Shown in pieces: positions 50,127 through 58,501 of a stretch of DNA of 64,000 bases (within the stretch, counting starts at the first letter, position 1; each line of letters begins with the position of its first letter). This DNA comes from a virus. The stretch is from positions 124,001 to 188,000 of the IMG/VR virus record IMGVR_UViG_3300025364_000003. One strand, written 5' to 3'. A model generated the notes under the pieces. The model was not told where the DNA came from, did not search any database, and worked only from the letters and a program-made list of their open reading frames with translations. The translations under genes were made by a program, and so were the position numbers.

Positions 50127-50707
50127 TAGACATAGGTCTCGATATTTCCACAAGTATTGTTGGTCTTGTAGTTTTGAATGCAACCACCAACGATCTTATC
50201 AAGATGGATGCAATTAAGCTCACCAGCAAAAAGTATTCAGATACCTGGGACAAGGGGACTCGTGTTGAAAAGGAACTTGCTAGGATTGTTGATCTAGAAA
50301 AGTATGTTGTCAACCACATTTTTGTGGAAGAAGCTCATATGAAGTTTACGCCAGGATTTTCTAGTGCAAAGACTTTGTTTTCCCTTGCATGCTTCAACGG
50401 TATTGTTTCATTTACAGCTTATAAGTTGTTTGGTGTGAAACCAAAAATGATCAATGTAAGAACTGCTCGTAAAAACCTTGGGATTAAGATCAACTATAAG
50501 GACAAGTCCAAGGACACTAAAACAAAGATATTTGAAGCGGTCAAAAAAATGAACCCGCATTTCCCGTGGGCTAAACATGTAGCTAAAGGTGGAAAGAAAA
50601 AAGGTCAAACTGTGTGGAGTAAACACAATTTTGATATGGCAGATGCTTGGATTATATGCGAAGGCGGTCGTCGAACAATAAACCCTTCTGGTAAAAAGAA
50701 ACGCTAA
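50039..50707 (+). CDS. RuvC-like Holliday junction resolvase
   Basis: A 222-residue protein with an RNase H-like resolvase fold: 'VDIGLDISTSIVGLVVL' with the first catalytic Asp at about residue 34, 'HIFVEEAHMKF' with a Glu near 97, and 'FDMADAWIICEGG' with two Asp near the C-terminus. It would cut branched DNA before packaging. The only workable start is TTG at 50039, with GGAG eight bases before it, giving an 88-base overlap with the gp4-like gene. No start codon exists in frame between there and the conserved Asp strand, so the overlap appears real. Confidence 0.85.
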   Translation: MDRKENQGTPEDAKEFEDLFDESEDEREIVDIGLDISTSIVGLVVLNATTNDLIKMDAIKLTSKKYSDTWDKGTRVEKELARIVDLEKYVVNHIFVEEAHMKFTPGFSSAKTLFSLACFNGIVSFTAYKLFGVKPKMINVRTARKNLGIKINYKDKSKDTKTKIFEAVKKMNPHFPWAKHVAKGGKKKGQTVWSKHNFDMADAWIICEGGRRTINPSGKKKR

Positions 50708-50709
50708 TA

Positions 50710-51091
50710 TGGAACCTGGTGATATCGTTGTAGCAAAACGGTTAATATACCATGAAGGAATCAATATCAAAGGTGTTTGGTCATCTCCTAGTAGTCATGA
50801 ATCAAATCTTGTTTTGGCGATAAAATTTCTGTTTATTCTCATAAAGAAGCTTATTTGTTTACCGTATTGAGTGAAGGGCGTACGTTAGAAAAACATTATT
50901 CGGGTTATGAAGAATTTTCTAAAGAAGTTCTTCATGTTTCTAAAATTAAAGGGATGGTAATTGACTTCGATCCATTGGGTTCAAAAAGACCCCATATTGA
51001 AGGAATAGCAGCAGTTTTAATTGAAGACAAGGTTTGGTGGATAGTTGCTGGCGATCTTCAAGTAGTAAAGTTAGGCAAGGGTAAGCAATGA
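50710..51091 (+). pseudogene. small gene split by an apparent frameshift
   Basis: An ATG at 50710 opens a frame MEPGDIVVAKRLIYHEGINI that closes with TGA near 50870. The next frame, 50855-51091 (TTG start), continues with 'GDKISVYSHKEAYLFTVLSE' if read back into the overlap, and joins naturally at a TTTT run near 50812. Restoring one T gives a single protein of about 127 residues ending 'AGDLQVVKLGKGKQ'. This is either a genuine frameshift mutation or a homopolymer sequencing error. The stop overlaps the methyltransferase start by ATGA. Confidence 0.55.
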
Positions 51092-51735
51092 GTGCAACCG
51101 GAAGAAAAAAACACAACTCTAAAGGGAAGGCCGAAGAACGTGATCCTTTCGATTATTATCCTACGCCAAATTGGTGCATAAAACGCTTTGTAGAAAAAGC
51201 ATCGCACAGGTTGCCAGTTGGTAATTGGATTGAACCAGCAGCTGGCGATGGCGCAATCATACGTTCTATCACCTCTTATGGTAAGGGATATGAGAAAGTT
51301 CAATGGACTTCGGTTGAAATTCAAGATAGATTTAAAGAATCGCTTGAGGAAGTATCTGATAAAGTTTGTATTGGAAATTTTGCGTCTTATTTACATCCAG
51401 GCTCAAAAGCCGACGTGTGCATTACCAATCCTCCATACAAACTTGCTGAGTCAATGATTAAACATGCACAGACTCAGGCTAAATCCGTTGTTATGTTGTT
51501 GCGAATTAACTTTTTGGCAAGTGAAAAAAGACGTGATTGGATGGAACAAGATACTCCTGACATTTATGTTATTCCAAATCGTCCTTCGTTTCGTGGTAAA
51601 GGTTCTGACGCTACTGAATATGCTTGGTTTGTGTGGGACGATAAATCGTGTGGTAGAATTTTCATACTCGATTCAACGCCTCGGGGCGTGCGACAAGCAG
51701 AAAAGAAGGCTTTGAGACAAAAGCAAACTATTTAA
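51088..51735 (+). CDS. N6-adenine DNA methyltransferase-like
   Basis: A 215-residue protein. 'FDYYPTPNWCIKRFVEK' leads into 'NWIEPAAGDGAIIRSI' near 47 (SAM-binding motif I, E-P-A-A-G-D-G), and 'VCITNPPYKLAESMIKHA' near 110 carries the NPPY catalytic motif IV. 'VWDDKSCGRIFIL' closes the fold. Without a target-recognition domain of obvious size, the target is unknown. Phages use such enzymes to evade restriction. Overlaps upstream by ATGA. Confidence 0.85.
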   Translation: MSATGRKKHNSKGKAEERDPFDYYPTPNWCIKRFVEKASHRLPVGNWIEPAAGDGAIIRSITSYGKGYEKVQWTSVEIQDRFKESLEEVSDKVCIGNFASYLHPGSKADVCITNPPYKLAESMIKHAQTQAKSVVMLLRINFLASEKRRDWMEQDTPDIYVIPNRPSFRGKGSDATEYAWFVWDDKSCGRIFILDSTPRGVRQAEKKALRQKQTI

Positions 51736-51742
51736 TGTTGCT

Positions 51743-52489
51743 GTGTTACTCAAAGAATATATAAACTATCAAGTTGCTAGTGTCTTGCTCGAAATCAGAG
51801 GCACGTTCAAGTGGAATGAATTTAAGGCACTTAGTACCCTAGACCAAAAACTTCAATACGCTCAACAACATCTCAAGGAGCTTGGAAGAGGTAGCAGCAG
51901 GGCTGCCTTCCTACTAAGCAATCGATATGTTTTAAAGATTGCCCTTCCTCAAGCGGCAGAAAAGGGAATGGGGCAGAACAAAGGCGAGCTTCAGGTCTTT
52001 GCTAATACGGCAAGCAAGAATTATGTAACCGCTATTCATGACGCTGGCGAAGATGGCCATTGGCTCGTTTCAGAAATTGCACGACCACTTGCAAGCACAG
52101 AAGAATTTCAGAAGCTCACAGGGGTTCCCTGGGAACAGTTTGTTTCTATACTGAAAAATCATGAAGATATCAAGAGTGAATTTAGCGAGATCGAACAGGG
52201 CATTCAAATGTGGTCTCGTCGTCTCAAAAATGCTCAATCGCAGGGTAATGAAGCGGGTATTGACAAGTTTACAAAGAACGTTCAAAACCTTCAGCAAAGA
52301 AAAACAAACCTTCAAAAAATGTTAAATTCACCAGTGGTACAAGGTGCTCTTGCTTTGATGAATCAAGCTGGTGTTATGCGTGGTGATATTCTTGAAGTGG
52401 ATCATTGGGGCAAAACCGCTGATGGTCGTGTAGTTCTATTAGACTACGGCTTTACAGAGGACTTGGTTGACCTTTACCGAGCTGCATGA
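51743..52489 (+). CDS. tagged protein-kinase-like protein 1
   Basis: A 248-residue protein, GTG start. Residues 1-20 are a variant of the shared tag (YINYQVASVLLE|IR). The kinase-like pattern follows: Gly-rich loop 'LGRGSSRAAFLL' at 47-58, 'YVLKIAL' with the probable ATP-binding Lys at 65, a Glu helix (GELQVF), hinge 'GHWLVSEIARPL', catalytic loop 'RGDILEVDHWGK' in the place of HRD-xxxx-N with Asp for Asn, and 'VVLLDYG' for DFG near 230. It is the first of three tandem paralogues. Substrate unknown; packaging with the DNA is inferred from the tag. Confidence 0.75.
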   Translation: MLLKEYINYQVASVLLEIRGTFKWNEFKALSTLDQKLQYAQQHLKELGRGSSRAAFLLSNRYVLKIALPQAAEKGMGQNKGELQVFANTASKNYVTAIHDAGEDGHWLVSEIARPLASTEEFQKLTGVPWEQFVSILKNHEDIKSEFSEIEQGIQMWSRRLKNAQSQGNEAGIDKFTKNVQNLQQRKTNLQKMLNSPVVQGALALMNQAGVMRGDILEVDHWGKTADGRVVLLDYGFTEDLVDLYRAA

Positions 52490-53283
52490 TGAGACTGAAA
52501 GAACAAATACGCTTCATGGTTTTTCAAACACTTCATGAAATTAGGAGTAATTTCAAGTGGTCTGAATTTAAAAAGATAGATGATCACTTTGACAGGGCCT
52601 TGTACCTTATAAACACTGGTACTCAAGTATTAGGGGAGGGAACTTCACGTCTTGTATTTTTGTTAAGCAATAGGTTTGTGCTCAAACTAGCCCAACTAGC
52701 CCAACCTCTTCCACGTTCTCCTCGTAGTTTTGAGAGAGGGAAGGCGCAAAACAAATATGAAGTAGATTTGTCTACCGATCCAGATGTAAAACCAATTGTG
52801 GCCGAAGTCTATGATGCGGCCGATGATTACTCGTGGATTGTTTCGGAGTTGGTTCGACCAATAAAAAATATAAATGAATTTAAAGATTTAACTGGGTTTT
52901 CGTTCACTGATTTTCGCCAGGTTCTTAAACTTGTTTTTGAGGGCGAACTTGAAAATACCATTGAGAAACATCGCAAATTGCGACAGAGGTATATCGAAGA
53001 GATCAATCGACTTGACTCTGAAGATACGGCCGATAAAACAAATATTGAATACTACAAAAGCCAACTTGAGGCTATTGAAAAAGTTATTGAATATCAAACT
53101 GAATTACCCGAACACCCAATGGTACAAGCTGCTATTGAATTAATTTCTGATAAGGGTGCAATGGCTGCCGATATGATCGTGTTAGACCACTGGGGCAAAA
53201 CTGCCGATGGCCGTGTAGTTTTGTTGGATTATGGTTATTCGAGAGATGTAGCTAGAAAACATTATGATGTTACGTGGATCTGA
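52486..53283 (+). CDS. tagged protein-kinase-like protein 2
   Basis: A 265-residue paralogue coupled to gene 1 by ATGA. Tag 'QIRFMVFQTLHE|IR' at the N-terminus, then 'FKWSEFKKIDDH', 'LGEGTSRLVFLLSNRFVLKL', 'YSWIVSELVRPIKNINEFKD', a longer insert helix, 'AADMIVLDHWGKTADGRVVL' and 'LDYG'. The HRD-type Asp and DYG are retained. The region from DHWGK to DYG is almost identical in all three copies, which suggests strong constraint on the active site. Confidence 0.75.
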   Translation: MMRLKEQIRFMVFQTLHEIRSNFKWSEFKKIDDHFDRALYLINTGTQVLGEGTSRLVFLLSNRFVLKLAQLAQPLPRSPRSFERGKAQNKYEVDLSTDPDVKPIVAEVYDAADDYSWIVSELVRPIKNINEFKDLTGFSFTDFRQVLKLVFEGELENTIEKHRKLRQRYIEEINRLDSEDTADKTNIEYYKSQLEAIEKVIEYQTELPEHPMVQAAIELISDKGAMAADMIVLDHWGKTADGRVVLLDYGYSRDVARKHYDVTWI

Positions 53284-53307
53284 ACAAACAAAATCATATA
53301 TATTGTT

Positions 53308-54017
53308 ATGTTAGTTGCAAATCTTAAAGAACAAATACATTTCATGGTGTCGCAAACTCTTTTAGAAATTAGGAGTAATTTCAAGTGGTCGGAGTTTAAA
53401 GAACTTGAAACTCCTAAGGGAATGGCATATTACCTAGAAAAAACAGGCACCGAAAAACTAGGCAGCGGGTCTTCTAGATGGGTTTACTTATTGAGCAACC
53501 GCTATGTCTTAAAATTAGCTGATCCTTTAAATCCTCGTAGGGGACTGGCCCAAAATCATGCAGAACTTGAAGTTGCAACCGACTCAGTGTAGCTCCATTC
53601 GTGTCGCAAATTTTTGATTATGATCCTGATGGTTTCTGGTTGGTATCTCAACTTGTTAGACCATTGAATAGCGATGAAGATTTTGAAAAACTAACTGGTG
53701 GAATCGACTGGGAAGCATTTCAGTATGCCGTACAAACTTTTTTGTATGAAGCTAGGGGGGATTTTAAAAAAGCTGCTGATGAACTTGAGTTTAGGGCATC
53801 AAGGAGAAATTCTGATCATTATGCAGAAGTATTACTCAAGGCTCTTTCATATCTTAAGACAAACAAGTGGGTGAGAAATTTTCTAAAAATGGCAAAAAAA
53901 TACGATTTGCTTCCAGAAGATTTAACATTTTTAGATCATTGGGGCAAAACCGCTGATGGACGTGTAGTGCTTCTTGACTATGGTTATACGGCATTAGTTC
54001 ATGATCTACACTACTGA
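53308..54017 (+). pseudogene. tagged kinase-like protein 3, frameshifted
   Basis: The third paralogue reads from ATG at 53308 through 'QIHFMVSQTLLE|IR', 'LGSGSSRWVYLLSNRYVLKL' and 'AQNHAELEVATD', then hits TAG at 53590. In the neighbouring frame the homology continues without a gap ('VAPFVSQIFDYDPDGFWLVS', 'LPEDLTFLDHWGK', 'VVLLDYG') to TGA at 54015. One missing base near 53588 explains it. The C-terminal part alone is open from 53601. I see no heptameric slippery site. The result is a recent inactivation or a sequence error; the rest is intact. Confidence 0.7.
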
Positions 54018-54074
54018 CAATTCTCTATTGTCTAAACAATTATTTCTAAAATGCGTTCGACGTGGGTTTACTTA

Positions 54075-54082
54075 CTATTTAC
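54075..54082 (+). promoter_or_regulatory. CTATTTAC junction motif
   Basis: Lies four bases before the preferred start (ATG 54087) of the gp15-like gene. Identical to the octamer before the giant fibre gene. Its closeness to the ATG means it cannot act as a distant promoter for this start. Confidence 0.3.
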
Positions 54083-54086
54083 CCAT

Positions 54087-55304
54087 ATGTCCGGCAATGA
54101 AACTCGACAGAATATCCCAAGAGATCCAAGGAATCCTGAACCACATGTAGATTCTGGATATGAGGGTGACGATACCTCGGATACGTTTTTGATTCCGCCA
54201 GTTGGAATTGAAGATGCGGACATGACTCTGTTCAGACTTTTTGACAAAGATATTGGATTTACTGTTCGATTAGTAGAGACGGCAAACAAAGATATCCAGA
54301 TTAAAAAGCCTTTTGTAATTTTCGCTACTGGTGAACGATTTGTGCTTGCAAAGCGATTGCGTCCACCAAGAGATAGAAACGACAAATTGATGCTTCCGGC
54401 CATTTCTATCCGAAGAACATCTATTGAACAAACATCGCTGGACATTACTGGCAGAGGTATCAATCAGTTTACTGGCAATCTTGTCATTAAGCGACGTCTT
54501 GAAAAGGGAGACAGGGATTACCAAAACTTTATTAATAAGCTGGGGTTTAAAAACTTAAAAAATTCTTATTCTACCGAAAGAGAAACAGGCGAACTGAAAA
54601 ACGACGTTTCGGTGCAGCAAGGCGGGCTTTTAGAACAGAGAACCAGTTTGAATAACATGTGGGAAATTATCACAGTACCACAGCCACAGTTTTTTACTGC
54701 AACATACGAAGTAACTTTTTGGACTTCGTTTACCCAACACATGAATTATATGATAGAAACGTTTATCTCATCGTTTCTACCAAACGATAGAATACACAAG
54801 TTGGTAACCGACAAGGGTTACTGGTTTCTTGCTTACACGCAAGAACAGTTTGCGAATCAAGAAAATATTGATGATTTCACTGAAGATGAAAGAATTTTGA
54901 GGTACTCTTTCAATGTTCAGGTTAAAGGTTATATTTTCGCACCACAGCATCCAACTAATGCTGTTCCAGTGAGAAGATGGATTTCATCGCCAACGGTAGT
55001 TTTCGACGTAAGTTCATATTCTACCGAAGTGTTGGAGAAGGAACATCTAAATCGTCCACCGCAAAAAAACAAGGACAATCCGGAAAATTTCACATTGACA
55101 GACATTGAACTGGATCCCCAAACAAAACAGACTCCAACAACAAATGAAAGATTCGCTGTTCGAAAAGATATAATCGACCCGATCACAGGAAAGAGGAAGC
55201 GTCGTTACGTATCTATTTTAGAGTCCAATGAAAAAAAGGGAGAGACAGTTTACAGGGCATCCGACGTTGAAACATTGGAAGAGTTTATCAAGACACTCAA
55301 ATAA
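54087..55304 (+). CDS. tail terminator/sheath stabiliser, T4 gp15-like
   Basis: A 405-residue protein when started at MSGNETRQNIP (54087); an ATG at 54051 would add 12 residues. The segment 'FTATYEVTFWTSFTQHMNYM' with 'IETFISSFLPNDR' and 'ERILRYSFNVQVKGYIFAP' parallels T4 gp15 ('YELSIFTRYEDDMFQIVEQI', 'RRIEWSLTFEVNGWMYPP'). The N-terminal third is an addition compared with T4. gp15 caps the sheath and tube and docks the tail to the neck. It stands directly before the sheath genes, as expected. Confidence 0.75.
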   Translation: MSGNETRQNIPRDPRNPEPHVDSGYEGDDTSDTFLIPPVGIEDADMTLFRLFDKDIGFTVRLVETANKDIQIKKPFVIFATGERFVLAKRLRPPRDRNDKLMLPAISIRRTSIEQTSLDITGRGINQFTGNLVIKRRLEKGDRDYQNFINKLGFKNLKNSYSTERETGELKNDVSVQQGGLLEQRTSLNNMWEIITVPQPQFFTATYEVTFWTSFTQHMNYMIETFISSFLPNDRIHKLVTDKGYWFLAYTQEQFANQENIDDFTEDERILRYSFNVQVKGYIFAPQHPTNAVPVRRWISSPTVVFDVSSYSTEVLEKEHLNRPPQKNKDNPENFTLTDIELDPQTKQTPTTNERFAVRKDIIDPITGKRKRRYVSILESNEKKGETVYRASDVETLEEFIKTLK

Positions 55305-55385
55305 GAAGATTTCTCCTCAGGTGGTGTCTAATTAGTTAGGAGTATACTGACAAATTGCCTCAGGTAATGGTAAAAGGAACGGAAC

Positions 55386-58300
55386 ATGGTTAGCCAAATT
55401 TTTAACTTTCCAGGCTTCTTCGATAGAGAAATCGATCTAACAGCCCAGATTCAGGAGCCAGTAGGCGTTCCAGCTGGTGTAATTGGTGGTGCCGAACGTG
55501 GTCCGGCATTCGTCCCATTCACTGTTGGATCATTTGCTGATTTCCGAACTCGCTTCGGCGATCTAAATCCAAGATATGCTGCGCCATACGCAGTCGATAG
55601 ATTCCTGGAAAACAGGACAGCACTTACCTTCATCAGAATTCTTGGTGCGGGTGCCAATGAGACGTCAAGTGATATCGAGACAACTCGTTTGCAAGGAACA
55701 GTCAAAAATGCTGGATTCCGTCTAAGTGGAACTCTCAGTTCCGTTAACCCAGCTACTACTAATGGTGCTGTTCAATTCCTCGTCGCTCGCCACGTTGTTA
55801 CTGCTTCAGAAGCACTCGGAATGCCGATGTTTTCTGACAATAATTCACTTCTTACCTCGGGTTCGAACGACGAGGTTTACCTTACTCGTGGTGTTATTTT
55901 CGCTGCGTCAGGTACTCGAATTCAAATTCTAAATGGAGATGACAGCAACGAGCAGTACAGCAGCTTTGTTGATGACGTTGCAACTGTAAACTCTGCAAGC
56001 AGAGAATTCAAAATTGTTATTTCTTCATCGGCTGGTGCGTCGTTTGGCAATGACGACGGATTCCCTGGCGTTAGAATTCTAACCGCTTCTCTGAATCCAA
56101 GTTCTGATAACTACTTTGCCAAGCTGATGAATACTGATCCAGAAAGGTTCAGCGACGAAAAACATGTGGTCTATGCTGATTATGCAGTCGATGCCGAACT
56201 CGCAAATGTTGGCACTGGAAGCGGCGATGTTGCTATTGCAAGCGGTAGCATTAACACTTCTTCTACTTCTGGCAACACCTCTCTTCCATTCCTAGAGGCG
56301 TTCGGTCGTTTTGACACCAGATTCACAACTCCAAAAACACCTTGGTTTATCTCGCAACCATATGGCAAAACTGAGTATGACCTCTTTTACATTGAAGCTG
56401 TTGATGATGGCGCATACGCAAATCAGCGTTTCAAGATTTCTATCACCAATCTTCTCAAGTCTTCAAATGTTCGTGATAAACACGGAACTTTCACACTTGT
56501 TGTAAGAACATTTGATGATACAGATGCCGAACCACAGATTCTTGAGCAGTTCAACAACCTTTCTCTTGATCCGGATTCGGACAACTACATTGCTAAGGTT
56601 ATTGGAGATAAGCGTGCTCGCTTCAACTTTGACGCTGAAGCTGAAGAAGATCGTCGCCTTCTCACCACTGGCAAGTTTGAAAACAGAAGCCGATACATTC
56701 GAGTATTTGTTTCTGACCAGGTAGCACAAAAGAAGATTCCTGAAGATGCTGTTCCATTCGGCTTCCGAGGAACTGCTCCATTGAGCACCAACTCACTTCT
56801 TTCTGATACTGCTGGGTCGGCGGCCCTAGCAAGACTTGCTTTGTCGGGTGCAACTGATCCACGTCTTGCGTGGTCTATAGTACCTCCTCTTCCATACCGT
56901 TATAAGGTAACAAGAGGAAATGCAGCAACCAATCCGGGTTTCGAAGGTGCTCCAGGAGCAACCGAATTAACTGATGCACGTTATTTTTGGGGGGTCAAGA
57001 CTTCTAGAAACACCAACGCACTGAATCCAAACATTGTCAATCTTCCAAACCAGTTGGTCAACAGCTACACTAAGTTTGCAGGTATTGAAAAACTTGATGT
57101 ACTTGTTACAGGTTCAGCTAAAGATGATTTCAACAACAATAAGTTTACGCTTGCTCGTGTTGCGCTAGGAAATGCATCACTCAATGATGTTACATCATCA
57201 GCCGCAATCCACATGAAAGAAGCTGCTTATCTTCGTAACAGAACGCCAGATGGGTTCGAATACAAGATAACTGATGAAATTTCTGGTCTGGATAGAATTA
57301 CATTTGCCACCCTTTACCAAAAGGGCACGTCTGCTGCCGACTTCAACAAGTTCACCAACTTTGCAAAGTTTACCTCTATTCTATATGGTGGTTTCGATGG
57401 CGTCAACATTCTTGATAAGAATGCAGCTACATTTAATGACCGTTCCACTTCAACAGAAACTGCTGGAAGCGAGGTTGGAAATGCAGCATCTACTTTCACT
57501 TCACCTGGACTTAACGAGAACGTAAACGGATTTGGTACTTCAAACCAGACTGTTTTCGCTTATCGAAGAGCTTCAGAGATTATCACTGATGCAATCGCAT
57601 CTAACATCAATCTGCTTACTATTCCAGGTCAGCGTGATCCGTTGGTCACAGACTTTGCTGCTGATGAAGTTCGTGACTTTGGTCTTGCTTTCTATGCCAT
57701 GGATTTACCAGCATATGACTCTGATGGTAACAGAATTTGGGACAATCAAACTTCAAGATTTATCGACATCGAACAGACTGCAAATAACTTTGAGCAGCGT
57801 GCTCTTGACAATGAGTTTGCAGGTGCTTACTTCCCAGATTTCGTACTTGAGGATGATGTAAACAGGCGCAGAGTAACCGTTCCAGCTTCTGTTGGAGCAC
57901 TTGCAGCACTTGGATTCAATGACCGTGTTGCTTATCCTTGGTTCGCACCAGCAGGCTTCAACAGAGCAGCTCTTGATTTTGTACAGCTTACAAAGACAAG
58001 AATTAAGCAACCAGAACGTGAACGTCTTTTTGACATTCACATTAACCCAATCGTCAAATTCCCTGGCGAATCTGGTTTCGTAATCTTCGCACAAAACACG
58101 CTTGAACAAGCCGAGTCTGCGCTCGGCAGTATCAATGTTGTTCGAATGTTGAATGAACTCAAGCGCAGGATAATCGAGATTGGCAACCGAGCAATCTTCG
58201 AACAGATTACTCCGGAAATTTACACTGAACTTGATAGGAGATTCCGCAGCGTTCTTAACCTCATTTCGGCTCGTGCTGGTATTGAGAGATTTGATGTCAT

Positions 58301-58445
58301 CGTTGATGGCAGAAACAATACAAACCTTGATCGTGAGAACAATAGAGTCAATGCTCGAATTGTGCTCGTTCCAACGAGGGCGGTTGAGTTCATTGCAATT
58401 GACTTCATCATTACTAGAAGCGGCGTGTCGTTCGATGCCGTATAA
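55386..58445 (+). CDS. tail sheath protein 1
   Basis: A 1,019-residue sheath protein (T4 gp18 is 659). The N-terminus 'GVPAGVIGGAERGPAFVPFT' with 'FADFRTRFGDLNPRY' and 'FLENRTALTFIRILGAG' is the classic sheath domain. The C-terminus 'DIHINPIVKFPGESGFVIFA', 'LEQAESALGSINVVRMLNEL' and 'VNARIVLVPTRAVEFIAIDF' is the conserved core that interlocks with the tube and neighbouring subunits. The middle holds large inserted domains. Contraction drives DNA ejection. GGAACGG precedes the ATG. Confidence 0.95.
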   Translation: MVSQIFNFPGFFDREIDLTAQIQEPVGVPAGVIGGAERGPAFVPFTVGSFADFRTRFGDLNPRYAAPYAVDRFLENRTALTFIRILGAGANETSSDIETTRLQGTVKNAGFRLSGTLSSVNPATTNGAVQFLVARHVVTASEALGMPMFSDNNSLLTSGSNDEVYLTRGVIFAASGTRIQILNGDDSNEQYSSFVDDVATVNSASREFKIVISSSAGASFGNDDGFPGVRILTASLNPSSDNYFAKLMNTDPERFSDEKHVVYADYAVDAELANVGTGSGDVAIASGSINTSSTSGNTSLPFLEAFGRFDTRFTTPKTPWFISQPYGKTEYDLFYIEAVDDGAYANQRFKISITNLLKSSNVRDKHGTFTLVVRTFDDTDAEPQILEQFNNLSLDPDSDNYIAKVIGDKRARFNFDAEAEEDRRLLTTGKFENRSRYIRVFVSDQVAQKKIPEDAVPFGFRGTAPLSTNSLLSDTAGSAALARLALSGATDPRLAWSIVPPLPYRYKVTRGNAATNPGFEGAPGATELTDARYFWGVKTSRNTNALNPNIVNLPNQLVNSYTKFAGIEKLDVLVTGSAKDDFNNNKFTLARVALGNASLNDVTSSAAIHMKEAAYLRNRTPDGFEYKITDEISGLDRITFATLYQKGTSAADFNKFTNFAKFTSILYGGFDGVNILDKNAATFNDRSTSTETAGSEVGNAASTFTSPGLNENVNGFGTSNQTVFAYRRASEIITDAIASNINLLTIPGQRDPLVTDFAADEVRDFGLAFYAMDLPAYDSDGNRIWDNQTSRFIDIEQTANNFEQRALDNEFAGAYFPDFVLEDDVNRRRVTVPASVGALAALGFNDRVAYPWFAPAGFNRAALDFVQLTKTRIKQPERERLFDIHINPIVKFPGESGFVIFAQNTLEQAESALGSINVVRMLNELKRRIIEIGNRAIFEQITPEIYTELDRRFRSVLNLISARAGIERFDVIVDGRNNTNLDRENNRVNARIVLVPTRAVEFIAIDFIITRSGVSFDAV

Positions 58446-58501
58446 GATGAGCCAGGCAAATAGTTACATAGAAAGATTAGTCGACTAATCGGAGAGAATT
58501 C

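Noticed and set aside
53575-53605. Programmed -1 frameshifting in kinase-like gene 3
   Set aside because: No X-XXY-YYZ heptamer at the junction and no clear downstream stem; a single-base deletion or read error is simpler.
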